64,000 bases of DNA. Origin: Myrica gale. Lineage: Eukaryota; Streptophyta; Magnoliopsida; Fagales; Myricaceae. A program made the position numbers and the translations under genes. The stretch is from NCBI GenBank assembly GCA_963930655.1, contig OZ005601.1:16236001-16300000 (forward strand), given 5' to 3'. The notes below the pieces were generated by a model, which saw only the letters and a program-made list of their open reading frames with translations, had not been told where the DNA came from and made no database searches. This document shows positions 11,423 through 22,257 of this stretch, piece by piece (positions within the stretch are counted from its first letter, which is position 1; each line of letters begins with the position of its first letter).

Positions 11423-11880
11423 CACTACAAAAAAAAAGGACCTATAGCGGCGGTCTTTTTAGCGGCGGTCGCTAAAACCGCCGCTATAGGTCCTTTTTCG
11501 CGGCATTTTCAAATAAACCGCGGCTAAAAAAGGTCTGTAGCGGCGGTCGTCTATAGCGGCGGTCACTGACCGCCTCTATAGACCTCTGTAGTCGCGGTTT
11601 TTTTCAAACCACCGCCAAAGGAGGGTCTTTAGCGGCGGTCTTTGTGGCGGCGGTCAGTCATTTAGTCGCGTTTTTTCAAACCGCCGCGAAAGGAGGGTTT
11701 TTAGCGGCGGTCTCTATAGCGGCGGTCAATGTGACCGCCGCGATAGAAATAGGGTCTACAGCGGCGGTCACGCGGACTGCCGCTGAATCTTGTACCTGTA
11801 GCAGTGGTTTTAATACAAACCGCTGCTACAGGTATACCTATAGCGGCGGTCTTTGTCATGACCGCCGCTATAGGTATAAT
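11423..11880. repeat. Left subterminal repeat array of CACTA
   Basis: Dense copies of the motif TAGCGGCGGTC and its reverse complement GACCGCCGCTA, often paired as short palindromes separated by a few bases. In En/Spm elements such subterminal motifs bind the transposon-encoded protein; that role here is inferred. G+C content is far above the flanks and rich in CG and CNG sites, so a likely methylation target. Confidence 0.85.
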
Positions 11881-12639
11881 TTTAAAAAAATTAAAAATAA
11901 AATTTTATGTGTTATTTAAGGTGAATAATTATTTTATTGACTATTTATTCCTTTTTATACATAATTTTATTTTTGTCACGTGTTTTAAAAAAATTTTAAG
12001 AGACCTACTTAATAAAATATGAAATTAGAGAGAGTGTTATGAATATTGAAGTTGTTATATAGAATTAGGGCATTTTTCGCGCACGTGTCGGTTTTTTTGT
12101 CATAACTTTGGCTACGAGTACCCGATTTGCGCCCATGACCCCAATTCGGAAAGCTATTTTCGGCGCGCACGTCGTGGGAACCAAGCTATGCTTCGATGCG
12201 CCTCTTTTCGAGCCCTAAATCCGCTGTTTTCCCTCTCAAAAACCTATTTTTAGCTAATTTTGCTCGGTTTGTGGTTTTTTTTTGGGACATACACGATTAT
12301 TTTGAATTCGTTATTGTGAGATTAATTAGCTTATACAATTAAAGTACATAACTTGATATCTGATCATAATTTTTATGGTAGTTTATATTTTTAAATTATA
12401 AATATTATATATTATTACTCTGAACTTGTTTTAATTAAAATTATTACACTAGTTAAAAATTAAAGTAAATGTAACTACAAAATACAACTAATTATTAAAA
12501 CATTACAACTGATTTTAATTTACTAAAAACACATAACTACAAATGTGCAACAAATTTATAATGGAACACCAACACTTATAATTATGAGAAACAAAAAAGA
12601 ACACCTACACTTATAACCGAAAATAAGAGCTGGGCCTGT

Positions 12640-13010
12640 GTTCTTTTTTGGCACTCTGCGGGAAACTCAGTTTTATGTTTGCAATTTTCTTTAAGTCCCC
12701 CGTGAACTCCACCCCCTTTCCTTTCCCCTCCCAAATCCCCCTTTCCCACCCAACCCCAAATCCCCCCTTTCCCGTCTCTCTCTATGTCTCCCTATCTCTA
12801 AGTCCCCCTTTGAAAAATCTCATGAACTCCATCTCTTCCCCTCTCTCGCTCTCACGCCCTCTCTCGCCTTCTCTCGCCGCCTCAGTCTTTCTCGAGGCAC
12901 CAAAGAGCCCAAAGACATTCCTAGGGTTTTCTTCACTTCTTCTGTCCTTGGTTGTTGGTTTCGAACTGGACTAAGCTTCTTAGTGTCACTATTTCAGTCT
13001 TACTACCTAG
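12640..13010 (+). other. Pyrimidine-rich leader-like tract inside CACTA
   Basis: A C/T-rich run (CCTCTCTCGCTCTC repeats) followed by CCTAGGGTTTTC, a pattern common in plant 5' untranslated regions. It lies upstream of, and in the same orientation as, the captured SPT5-family exons and may be the leader of the same or another captured gene. An open frame of 108 codons here has a low-complexity proline/serine/leucine content and is not convincing as protein. Confidence 0.35.
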
Positions 13011-13595
13011 CGGAGGTAGTTCTATCCTGAAGATCTTGAAAGCGGAGGTAGTTCTCTACCTAGAGTAAGATCAGGAGATATCTCAAAAAAGAAAAGAATG
13101 GTTCAGGAGTACTTAGGTCTGCAAGTGGAATTGAAAATTCTAGGGCTTTTCTTTCTTCCTTTGAGATCGAGTTGGGTAGAAATTATCTATGTCATAAATG
13201 CCTACTAAAACTACTTGTTATTTTTGTATGTGTTGAAAACGTTGGATAGTTCCATTTGTTATTTCCAGAAATTTACTGTTGCAGAGTTGTGTCAGTTATG
13301 GAATTTATATTGTGAGAAGTTGTGGTGCTCTGTGTGTTGCAGGCAGAGCATCCTTTCTCCTTTTCTGTTTTGGAGTAATGGAGATGGTACATGTTATCAT
13401 TATTTATGTATATAGTCATGTCATTCTTACAGGGTGGGGGAGTTAGCCTCAAGAAAAATTCCACTCCAGCACCAAGATTGATAAGCACAAATGAACTTGC
13501 GTGAGATGCTTGGCTTGTCTTTCATAATTCGTTCTCTGAATGTCTCAGCTTCTTATATGTGTGTGTTTGTGTGTATGTTTCTTCCACCTTTGTAG

Positions 13596-14750
13596 CGAGT
13601 TCCGGCCTCTCATTCAATGTAGACGTGATCATGACACCAACAAGGTTTTTGAGATTCTTGATGGTCTGATGCTCAAGGATAGATATTTATACAAGAAAGT
13701 ATCAATAGATTCTTTAAGCTACTGGGGAGTTGAGCCATCAGAAGAGGAGCTTTTGAAGTTTAAGCCTTCTGAGAACGGTGAATCTGATGATTTGGAGTGG
13801 CTTTCACAGCTTTATGGTGAAAAAAAGAAAAAGCAGGTCATAAAAAGTGATAAAAGGGGTTGGGAAAGGAGAGGGCTCCTTAGGATATGGTGGTGTGAAC
13901 AGCTTCGAACTGCATGATCTTGTTTGTTTTGCGTGAGTCCTATACAAACTTATGTAGCATTCATGATGATGTGCATATTGCTGTATTTCACAAACTGCTT
14001 TCCATTTGTTTTTTGTTTTGCTACTTATTTTGCAGGGTAGACAAAGGATTGTTAGGCAAACAGGGGCATCATCTTTTTTTATGATGAGAATGAAACAGAA
14101 AATGGGGGCTATTTCTGTGCTAAATCTCAAGTGTGAGAAAGTCAAGTTATCGATGGGCGATGAAAAGGTTGCTAGTGGTCAAACTTTACGAATCCGTGTT
14201 GGTCCTCTAAAGGGATACCTCTGCCGTGTTTTAGCCATACGTTATTCTGCTATTACAGTGAAGCTTGATTCTCAGCACAACAGGTTGGTTATTGATGCCC
14301 TACTCTTATTTTATTGCTTGTGATTTTTCACTGTCATGATATATCTGCTTGTGTTGGTCTTCTTGCAGTTAGTAGCGAGCATCTTTCTGATGTTCGAGGT
14401 GGGGACCTGGTATTCTCTAAGTTTGAAAATTAGGACAACTTATTCATGAAATTTTATACCTTCACGTTATTGAAATTTCACATGGGAGAAGAATCTTTAT
14501 GTATAACATGAAGGTTTGCCTAGCAGATTATGGATAGAACTGTCTTATATTTTCATCAATCATTTCTGTTTCATTTTGAGACCAATAGTTTCTGTGAATC
14601 ATAGCTTTCTTATTCAAGTTCATAAACCTGGCTGTTTATGGATACCGATCTGAATTATGACCTTGTATCCATTTTATAGATCGGATGCAGGGGGCGGGAT
14701 CATCAGCAGGGAGTGAAACGTGGAATGCTGGAGGGCTGTCTGCTGAGGGG
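13596..14750 (+). pseudogene. Captured fragment of an SPT5-family gene (probably SPT5-like/KTF1)
   Basis: Exon-intron fragment carried within a CACTA element. Exon-like parts with good splice sites: 13596-13932 (AG before, GTGAGT after), 14036-14283, 14369-about 14432, and 14680-about 14750. They encode CRRDHDTNKVFEILDGLMLK, SIDSLSYWGVEPSEEELL, WLSQLYGEKKKK, NSFELHDLV, a KOW-region DENETENGGYFCAKSQV followed by EKVKL, LRIRVGPLKGYLCRVLAIRY and SEHLSDVRG. These match the inter-KOW part of SPT5 proteins; the YGEKKKK stretch and the ETWNAGG tail suggest the plant SPT5-like protein KTF1/RDM3 rather than canonical SPT5. Frame changes (near 13855 and 14075), a TGA in place of the Cys before EKVKL, and loss of both ends show it is not functional. 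Introns are kept, so it was captured as DNA, not reverse-transcribed. The paralogue choice is a judgement from memory. Confidence 0.8.
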
Positions 14751-15679
14751 TACAATTTTGATGTTACCAATTTTGCATATATTCAACTATATGCCATAGA
14801 TATTTCTGAAATTGCCTGAAAGTACATATTGAGGACTTGTCTGTTTGTCAGTGAATTAAAGGCCCCTTTCATACCGTCTATAGTCAGTCATTATCACCAT
14901 CATCTAGGATCAGACATAAAAGAAGTTGGAGCTATCCATGTGATAGATGGGATAAGTTGCCTTTTTTTCCTTGTTTCAAACTTTCCATGCCAATGTTTGT
15001 GACTCTTGAGTTGTCCCATTCAGTATTGTTATTTGATCTCTTTAATGCAGCCTTTGTGTAGATTGAATGGTGCCTTTGCTTGTGTGTGTTTAGGAATGTC
15101 ATGCATAGGCATTGACGGAGCGTTGTATGTGATTGAATGAATGTGAAAAAAAAAAAGCTCACAATATTTTGTGAGAATGGAGTTCACATAGTAGGGAGAA
15201 TGTAATGGAAGTCTTGCAGGACCTTTTGAGTTGAAGGAAATCTTGGTCTGTTGAAGTTTTGTGATTTTATCTTATTTGTCTTATTGAAGTTTGTTGGTGT
15301 GCAGCCTCTATTTCTGCAGCAACCCCTGCATTCTACCTCCGATGTGTTAGCTGATGGTTTACCCTTTCAACTAGAGTAAATTTTGATAATTCGTAGTCTT
15401 GAGTTAGTTTTTTAGGGACGATCTTATTATTGTTGGTTCATTTATCCTTTTCTCCCCAAATTTCCAATGTAGTAGAGTTGAAGTCATCAGGTCATAGTAT
15501 GCTTTCCCCAGTCAATTTATGTGTATTATTTTTTTCTTTGGTTTTTTAGTACATGGACAAAATAATCTGTTTTTTGGAGTTTGAAATGAGATTTTTTCTG
15601 AGGCTTAGTCGATGGAGCAGAGGCTTGGACCGTTGATGGGGGTCTGGGGGCTATGCCCCCGGGGAATTTTTTTTTTTGA

Positions 15680-16041
15680 CCCTGCAAACCTATAGCGGCG
15701 GTCAATGACCGCCGCTATGGGTTGAACCTGATCGCTGCTATAGGTCTATAGCAGCGGTCATATTAGGTCTGTAGCGGCGGTCAGTGATCGCCGCTACAGA
15801 CCTTCAGCGCAACTGCGCTCGAGTTTATAGCGGCGGTTTCGACCGCTGCTACGTGACCGCCGCTATAGACCCGAGGTCTTCACCAGCGGTCGCCGAAACC
15901 GCCGCGATAGATCTATGCCGACGGAGCTATTGTGGCGGTCGCGACCGCCGCTAAAAAAGCGCTGCTATAACCTTTAGCAGCGGTTTTTTGACCTATAGCA
16001 GCGGTTTACGACCGCTGCTATAGGTCATTTTTTTTGTAGTG
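15680..16041. repeat. Right subterminal repeat array of CACTA
   Basis: Mirror of the left array: alternating GCGGCGGTC and GACCGCCGCTA units, including slightly decayed versions (GCAGCGGTC, GACCGCTGCTA) towards the terminus. Ends at the inverted CACTA terminus. Confidence 0.85.
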
Positions 16042-16044
16042 AAT

Positions 16045-16199
16045 GTGAAATAAAAAGATAAATATATATTGGTTATTGGCACAGCTCACCTTAGAATACC
16101 GATTACCACGATTTAAATTATCTGTACCCTTGAAATATCTCCATTGAAAGTGGGTAGAAAAGTGTAAGGTCTATCTTCCCCCCCCCCCTCTCATAACAT
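16045..16199. other. Flank between CACTA and LINE debris
   Basis: A+T-rich sequence formerly adjacent to 11419, now separated by the transposon. Contains a C run near 16178-16187. Nothing else recognised. Confidence 0.4.
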
Positions 16200-17215
16200 G
16201 AAATCACTCGACAATCAGGACCCAACGATAGACCCTAGAGTCATCACAAGTGACAATATCAGAAGGGATATCAATCGGAGTACAAGAATCCAGATGATCC
16301 TTAGACATGCCCCAACTGGCAAGCTTATGGGCAAGGAACTTGCGTTCTCTTGGAACCCATTTAAAGCACCACAAAGGATGGAGACGTAACAGAGCTCTAA
16401 TAGTGACAACCTCAGCTTCTATCTTCCAATCGGGGTTAGTGTCAGAGACAACCACCTGTGAGACCAGATTGCGAGCATCCCCTTCAATGCATATTTCTGA
16501 ATCAGTAAAGTCATTAGCCAAAGAGCAAGCTAGTGTGGCTGCTCGAGCTTCGCCAACTATAGGTTCAAGATCATGGAATTTGCAATTTTTTTAGCAAAAC
16601 AACAAGTTTTCATTAAGATTAAGAAGGTTTGAAAACTTCAAGTACATGTTTTAAGGGGCGTGTCGGACCCTCCGGAGAGGCGACGGTCCAACGAGCAAAG
16701 GGGTCAAACGGCATTACAAACCAAAGCCCAAAAGGACGGGTAGAGACCCATAAAAGGGTGGAAGCCCACGAAGGGCAGCAAGCAGATACGACCAGCGAAA
16801 AAGAAAAACCGATGACGAAATTTGCATAAACGTACACTAAGGACTTCCCTTTTCCAGTTTCTACATATTGTTGCTGCACAAATCCACTTGGTCTGCAGAG
16901 CTAAAATAGTTTATCTTGAGGGCATGCTTACGAGGAGGATTCCAAGATATCAAAGCCACAATATACTGTTGTTTCCATACTTCACAATGATCAGAATATC
17001 GCCAATGAATAGATTTAACCAGTTCCAAAAAATTGAAATCACAACCCTTATGAAACAGTTTATTTCTAGTATTCCAAATAGTATCAATCGAAATCGTAAC
17101 CAACAGCATCATATGAGGCCAATTAGCTTGCACTTTCTGAGGTAAATTCGTCAGGTTTAAGATAAATTTAATCCAACAATGAATAGACGAGCCAACAAAC
17201 ATAAAAGTTAACATT
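16200..17215 (-). mobile_element. L1 LINE C-terminal (RNase H-like) fossil, interrupted
   Basis: On the minus strand 17215-16880 encodes NTRNKLFHKGCDFNFLELV and SWNPPRKHALKINY, the segment before the RNase H-like domain of plant LINE/RVT_3 proteins. 16575-16204 encodes the end of that domain (EARAATLACSLANDFTDSEI, EGDARNLVSQ, WVPRERKFLAHKLASWGMS). The two parts are split by a later insertion at 16585-16818. An alternative is a fragment of a host RVT_3-type pseudogene, but these are themselves LINE-derived. Confidence 0.65.
16585..16818 (-). mobile_element. Small 5'-truncated retroelement insertion (LINE 3' tail)
   Basis: Minus-strand sequence ending in GAAAACTTGTTGTTTTGC and an A-rich tail, bounded by near-identical AATTTGCA at 16577-16584 and 16819-16826, a plausible target duplication. 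It interrupts the RNase H-like coding region around it. The sequence looks like a LINE 3' untranslated region; a SINE cannot be excluded. Confidence 0.5.
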
Positions 17216-17304
17216 GGCCAAGGTCCCCGCGCGGGCGAGCTTGTTGCCTCTCTCTACGAGTCCTAACATCTCCTTCAACCCACACTTCCATCTAGTAACC
17301 AACC

Positions 17305-17663
17305 ATGGCTGAACGAGGAGGAGACCGTGGCGGCTTCGGGCGAGGCTTTGGTGGTGGTCGCCCGAGTGGAAACCGTGGTCGCGGTGGCCATCACAATCCT
17401 CGTCGTGACGAGGAGAAGAAGTGAGTTCCCTTGACGAAGCTAGGCCGCCTCGTTAAGGCAGATAAGATCAAATCTCTAGAACAAATATATCTTCATTCAT
17501 TGCCCATCAAGGAGCACCAGATCGTCGACCAGCTCTGCCCGAGTGTCAAGGATGAGGTCAAGATTATGCCGGTCCATAAGCAGTCTCGTTCTGGACAAAG
17601 GACCCGGTTCAAGGCCTTCGTGGTCGTAGGTGCGGAAATGGTCACGTCAGACTCGGCGTGAGG
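17305..17663 (+). pseudogene. RPS2: 40S ribosomal protein S2 (uS5) retrocopy, truncated
   Basis: Begins with a convincing start, MAERGGDRGGFGRGF, with a CT-rich leader just upstream, and continues [40 protein letters not shown] and [14 protein letters not shown], the N-terminal third of plant RPS2. No introns. A TGA replaces the Trp codon near 17430, and near 17630 a frame change leads to [10 protein letters not shown] read in another frame, after which similarity ends (about 120 of some 280 residues). The working protein belongs to the small ribosomal subunit near the mRNA entry site. A processed pseudogene, probably made by LINE machinery, given LINE debris on both sides. Confidence 0.88.
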
Positions 17664-17881
17664 GCAGTCGCGTGTCATTGACAGGGGATAGAGAGCAATC
17701 ACATGTCATAGACGGGGAATGGGAGCTCTGTTAGACTGTTACCTAGATTTTCTTTACATTGGATATGAAGCTTATTGAGGGAGAATGCGCGGGAGTGCTT
17801 GAAGGAGGGGAATAGACTTTGAGAAAGTGAAGACATTTTAAAACAGTGCATTTAGATTTAACGTTTCAGAAGCGTTAGACA

Positions 17882-18725
17882 CTAACGTTTTTTAGAACCT
17901 ATTAGGAGTGAATGAGTTAGGACTGAAACCGCTTCCGGTAACAAGTAACCCGAAGGGATAGGGCCGCGAACATCCATGAGAACCTCAGCCCGTATAAAAG
18001 GAACGCACCATATACGCTTCTGTGAGTCACCAACGAAGTTTGCCGTACAAGTATTTGAACGATCCATTTGTAAACAGTGGATCTGTACCCAAACAGGGCA
18101 AGGTCCTTCACATTCCACGGCTGCTTGTCTAGGACTTTCGAACGAGCATTGGCTGAGGTAAAAGTGTACAGAAACATATTTCTGGCCAGTTCTGAAACCA
18201 CCAAACCTTGAGCGAACGACCAGTCTCTTTGCAAATCCCTCTTAACTACATGTAAAGGAAGGTCACGATCCGAAAGGATTTTTCCCACTAGCACCAAACT
18301 GGACGCTACTTCAGCTTCAACGGGATATCTCCACGATGGGGGAGGCGGAATACCCCAGTTAAGCGCTTTTGTCTTCACCACCAATTGCTCCACATCCGTT
18401 TCTTGAGTAGGAGGGTCCATAAGCACCAGACAAAAACGCAGGAAGGCAGGATGGCAAGAAAGTTGATAGAATAGTCCACAACAGTAGGGAAAGAGGTGAT
18501 AAAGGAAGGGTATAAAACGAGCCAAAAAGCAAGAGACACACTAGGGGATGGAAGAGATATTGTCGGGCTGTGCCGAATGCCCAGATCTCCCGGGAGATAG
18601 GATGAAAACTGACCACTGGAAAAACCAAAAGCTGAACCACACGGGTTGTAAGGAGAGAAACTTTCTAACTCAAGCGTAAGGTCTATCAGTACATGACTTT
18701 CAAGACTGAAACGCATCTGTCAATC
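17882..18725 (-). mobile_element. L1 LINE ORF1 (DUF4283) fragment with 5' leader
   Basis: Minus-strand reading gives a start MDPPTQETDVEQLVVKTKAL (near 18417), then LVGKILSDRDLPLHVVKRDL, GLVVSELARNMFLYTFTSA and VLDKQPWNVKDLALF, the DUF4283 domain of plant L1 ORF1. In another frame follow PCPVWVQIHCLQM and RAEVLMDVRGPIPSGYLLPE, the usual next segment. It stops near 17882, so only about 180 codons survive, with one frame change near 18110. 18420-18725 is probably the L1 5' leader. A separate element from the RNase H-like piece at 16200-17215, or its detached 5' end in the same orientation. Confidence 0.75.
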
Positions 18726-18886
18726 CCATCTATTTGCAATCTGATCCCTTAAATTTGTTGTTGTTAACCATGATCAAGGTAATTAGGACTAGAATCTAAG
18801 AGGGCCAAATTAAAGAAGATCCAAAAAAAAAAATCTACAGATTTAGGAGCGGGAGGAATGACCTTCCTCGGATCTCTATCTGCTAC

Positions 18887-18907
18887 ATATATATATATAT
18901 ATATATA
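18887..18907. repeat. (AT)n microsatellite
   Basis: Ten AT units, uninterrupted. Confidence 0.9.
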
Positions 18908-18939
18908 ACCGTTTTGAATCAAAGTAGAGTAGAACGTTG

Positions 18940-19530
18940 CTTTCTAAATCTTTCATCTGATTCTAGCCGGGTAGTGAATCCGGCTTTAGTAGGCTTAAAA
19001 AGAGGTGTGTGGCCGGGCTTCTATCTTTATAGTGCTGCCCGCCCCCTTCTTCATTCATTCATTTAGGCCCTACAAGGAACACGTGGATCCAGGAACCTAG
19101 CTCGGGAACAGCTTCGAACTAGTAGGGGCTACTCACAGTAAGAGAGTCCAATCTCCGAAATAGAGCTTAGTCTCTCCCCATAGTAGTATACTAGCTAGTA
19201 AAAGGCGTAGATTATGACTTGATCCAATAGAGTCAGAACACCTTTCTATCTAAAAGAAATGCTGCTCGATGAAACGATCCAGATTCCACACTATGCTTTG
19301 GGCTGGGGAGAGGGCTGCTCTGCGAAGCTAGGCATTCAGTGTTCTTATGAAGGAACCATAGACGAAAGACAATAGAAAGGGGGAGGAAGTGATGGGCAAC
19401 CTTAGTCTATATGTTGCTCGAGAGCCGCCAAGTACCAGTCTCGCAACAGTAATGGCGCAAAAGGACTGTCCTTCACTATTTGCAATAAAATCTTGTGCAT
19501 GCTCGCGTCTAGAAATCGAAAAGTACTACT
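18940..19530. other. Organelle-like (mitochondrial style) tract, unconfirmed
   Basis: Base composition shifts to near-balanced, with style reminiscent of plant mitochondrial spacers (GCCGGGTAGTGAATCCGGC palindrome near 18967, GGCCGGGCTTC, GAAAGGGGGAGGAAG). No mitochondrial gene was recognised and no boundary is sharp. A nuclear insertion of mitochondrial DNA is a guess. 19530-20076, to its right, shows nothing recognisable. Confidence 0.3.
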
Positions 19531-20597
19531 CAACTATAATTATTCACTAAAGCGCTTTCACTAATATACAGGAAAATATACATAGAAGACGCAAATGGGA
19601 AAGGACTTACAAGGATGGACGTCTTTCCAAATCGCGAGCCGCCAGTCGATCCAAGGATGAAATGCTTACCCGCACCGCTTGTGTGAGTGAGAACAAAAGC
19701 ACCTCCTGTTTCTGTTTGACTAAGTAATATTTCAATAGTGGTCATGTTGATGAAGACTTTGCGTGGTATTAAGTAATACGCTAGCTGGCGAATAATATTG
19801 TGTCTTTGTTCGTAATTAAAAATCAACATGCCGACAAATATGAAAGCGGGCGAGGTAGACAACAAATACAAGCTGTCAGCCTGCACGTGTCTCACATGTC
19901 CAGCCTCGTTTCAGGTTGACTTTTTAGCGCCCTATTGCATTTGATGAACGATTACGTAAGCTTGAATCTTTCTCGGTTTCTTTCCAATAACCTAACCCGT
20001 AAAAGAAGGATCAAGATGCTGCACCACATGTTCATGACCCGTAAAGCAGGGTGTGATCCAATGTTACTCTTATCTGCACTACAAGAAATATGGGTTTTTG
20101 TGTCCAAATAGTTTTGTCGGCAAAACCGTCCATTTTGTCACCTTTGATTTTGGGTGACAAAAATTGTAGTCACTGTAGCCCCGTAACGATAGACTTTGGG
20201 TGTCAAAATTTGCATTTTGTCACGCCAAAAATGTACCTTCTTTGACACAGGCCGGACTGTATCTCAGTTAGTGACAAAATATGTTTTTGTTAGGGATAGG
20301 GTACCGCCACATCACGAGTGCGAATTGTACCTTCTTTGTGAGAAATTTCAATTTTGTCACAAATATACAATGCCAACGGTGATAATATATGTTTGGATGT
20401 GAAATTATCTGATGAACATACTAAGTATTTGACACCCAAAATAACGAGCGGATATCATCAAGAACGTTCGGACAGTTATGTGTGACAACGAATAAAGTGT
20501 GTGCAGATGCTTAGTTGTACCAATGGCCAACGCGTTTGTGCGGACGTTTAGATTTCACTTGAAGACCTAAATTATTTGACACCCAATATAAAATGCG

Positions 20598-20908
20598 TAT
20601 CAAGTTTCATCCCAAAATCAATTGACAATGGGAAGAAGTAGTCCAATAGGTATATGAAGCACAAGATTAAATAATTTCTAATCAATGTGAGACTCTTATA
20701 CTCCCCCTCACGCGCAGGCCGAATGAACATGATCCATGCACGTGAACAACATTGGGGAACACAAATAAGTGGGTCAAGCCCAAAAATATTTTGGCTCTGA
20801 TACCATGTCAAGTTCCATCCCAATACCAATTGCCAATGGGAAGAAGGGGCTCAATAGGTATATGAAGCACAAGATTAAATGATTCCTAATCAATACGAGA
20901 CTCTAATA
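20598..20908 (-). mobile_element. TRIM (miniature LTR retroelement) fossil
   Basis: Two direct repeats of about 103 bp (20598-20700 and 20806-20908, about 86 percent identical by eye) flank about 105 bp. Next to the right-hand repeat, on the minus strand, is TGGTATCAGAGC (20794-20805), the primer-binding site complementary to initiator-Met tRNA. Flanks ATGCG (20593-20597) and GTGCG (20909-20913) look like a 5-bp duplication. No coding capacity. The repeat divergence implies an old insertion. Confidence 0.8.
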
Positions 20909-21412
20909 GTGCGAATGCCTAAAACACCGTTCGGACAATATGTTGTGAAATGGATAAAGTGTGGGAAGAGTCCAATGTGCTCTAATACCTTTGTGTCAAC
21001 GTCTACTACTTGTCTAATACCTTTGCGAGGATGCATAGATTCTGTGTGGACAGTAAGTCAAGCGGACGGAATCTGCAACAAAATTTATTTATATTAAGTA
21101 ATATTTACGAATTTTACTTAATTATACATTCTGATGTTTGAGTCTAATTAATTATTTTTTTATTAAAATATTCATTCAAATAGTTTTTCTCTTTTCTTTT
21201 TGACCAACTCCAACACCCCAAAGTTTTAACACTCAAACACTTTTTAAATAAGTTGAAACATAAACATTTAATTAATATAAGGTACCAAATTAGAAATTGT
21301 CTACAAATATTTAGTCATTGTAACGATAAATAAGATACATAATCCAAATAATGTTTGAAATACACAACTTAAACAACTTTTTGTTGGGCTGAAATTTAGC
21401 ATTGAGTTTCCT

Positions 21413-21760
21413 TACTTATTTCATCATCTGATTTGCAACCTCTTTTTGCATTTGCTTTAGCCTCGCTTCTTGCTCCTCCAACAACTATTGCAACTCTTGT
21501 AAAGTCTTTTCTATCTCTACATGCATAGCCCTCATTCGCCTCTATCTCCATTCTAGCCTCCAGTCTTCGAGCTAAGTCTAGAGATGACACAGAAGATGAG
21601 GATGCAAGTGGCAGCTTTACTGAATTGCCTAACCCACACACGTAACCCAGATTGGTCCCCAAGACCACGGTGAAAATCTCTACTTCACTGTATGACCTAC
21701 CTTCAGACTCATGCTAAGTCTGTAGTACCTCCATCTTTTTTTACAACTTAAGAATAAGTA
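21413..21760 (-). pseudogene. C-terminal remnant of Ptta/En/Spm transposase (Transposase_24-like)
   Basis: Minus-strand reading gives EGRSYSEVEIFTVVLGTNLG then GYVCGLGNSVKL and LDLARRLEARMEIEANE, matching the conserved tail (VLG...GYVRGLG) of plant CACTA-linked Transposase_24 proteins. A frame change near 21535 moves the following coiled coil (HVEIEKTLQELQ, LLEEQEARLKQMQKEVANQ) to another frame. The N-terminal part was not found. It supports the CACTA identity of the left arm at 20077. Confidence 0.7.
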
Positions 21761-21770
21761 AATGAAGTTA

Positions 21771-22257
21771 AGATATGAAACTTTCAATTTCATTTAATAA
21801 AGCATAATAAAACTTTACAACTTACAAAATTTTTTCATGCACTGTTCGATGTTCATGCACCATCCTTACTAGGTTCGTATTTTTGTTAGCATCTTTAGAT
21901 TTGTCTGTTCTATCTCTGGATTTTTTTACAAAGATTTGTAAGTTATGGATTTAAGTAATAACACCTATTCTATAAATAAAAAATAACTTCGATGTTTTGA
22001 GTTACCATAAGGGCTCTCATGCGTACGAAAGACCTCGATCCTAACGTGTGATTAATCATCAGTTTAACACTATTCTGACGGTCAATTTCACTAATCTTCT
22101 ACAATGCATATTACCATGTTACCATAAAAATAAATTAAAATTACCCGGAATTTGAATAGAGAGTTTTCTAACCAGAAAGTCTACGCTACAAAATAACTCA
22201 TAGATACAGGCCCATTCTCCTTAGGGCATGACGGGGTACAGGTATTGTAACCCACCT
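21771..22257. other. A+T-rich sequence, no gene seen
   Basis: Probably interior of the CACTA element that begins at 20077. Nothing recognised. CACCT at 22253-22257 is the target duplication of the LTR that follows. Confidence 0.4.

Larger units (their letters stand above)
11423..16041. mobile_element. CACTA (En/Spm) transposon, non-autonomous, with captured gene sequence
   Basis: Starts CACTACAAAAAAAAAGGACC and ends, as its inverted copy, in TTTTTTTTGTAGTG, flanked by a 3-bp target duplication AAT (11420-11422 and 16042-16044). Both ends carry subterminal arrays of TATAGCGGCGGTC and its complement. No transposase sequence was found; the interior is a plant-gene-like leader (about 12640-13000) and SPT5-family exons (13596-14750). 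The matching termini and duplication show a single insertion of 4.6 kb. It sits about 200 bp upstream of the ankyrin gene's start codon. Confidence 0.93.
20077..21770. mobile_element. Left arm of a CACTA (En/Spm) transposon
   Basis: Starts CACTACAAGAAATATGGG after CTG at 20074-20076. The first 400 bp repeat TTTTGTCAC/GTGACAAAA motifs and later TTCGGACA/GCGGAC phrases, as subterminal arrays do. It contains a TRIM insertion (20598-20908) and, near 21413-21760, the end of a Ptta/En/Spm-type transposase on the minus strand. A matching right arm seems to lie at 45863-46371, far to the right, across later insertions. Confidence 0.7.

Noticed and set aside
12648-12974. 108-codon frame in the CACTA interior
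   Set aside because: Low-complexity Pro/Ser/Leu content from a CT-rich tract; reads as an untranslated leader.
17882-18725. Considered as a host zinc-knuckle gene
   Set aside because: DUF4283 order and the RGPIPSGYLLPE phrase are those of plant L1 ORF1.
19530-19895. 121-codon minus-strand frame with SGAGKHFILGSTGG, somewhat P-loop-like
   Set aside because: Does not fit a proper Walker A motif in context, no further NTPase motifs and no recognised relative.
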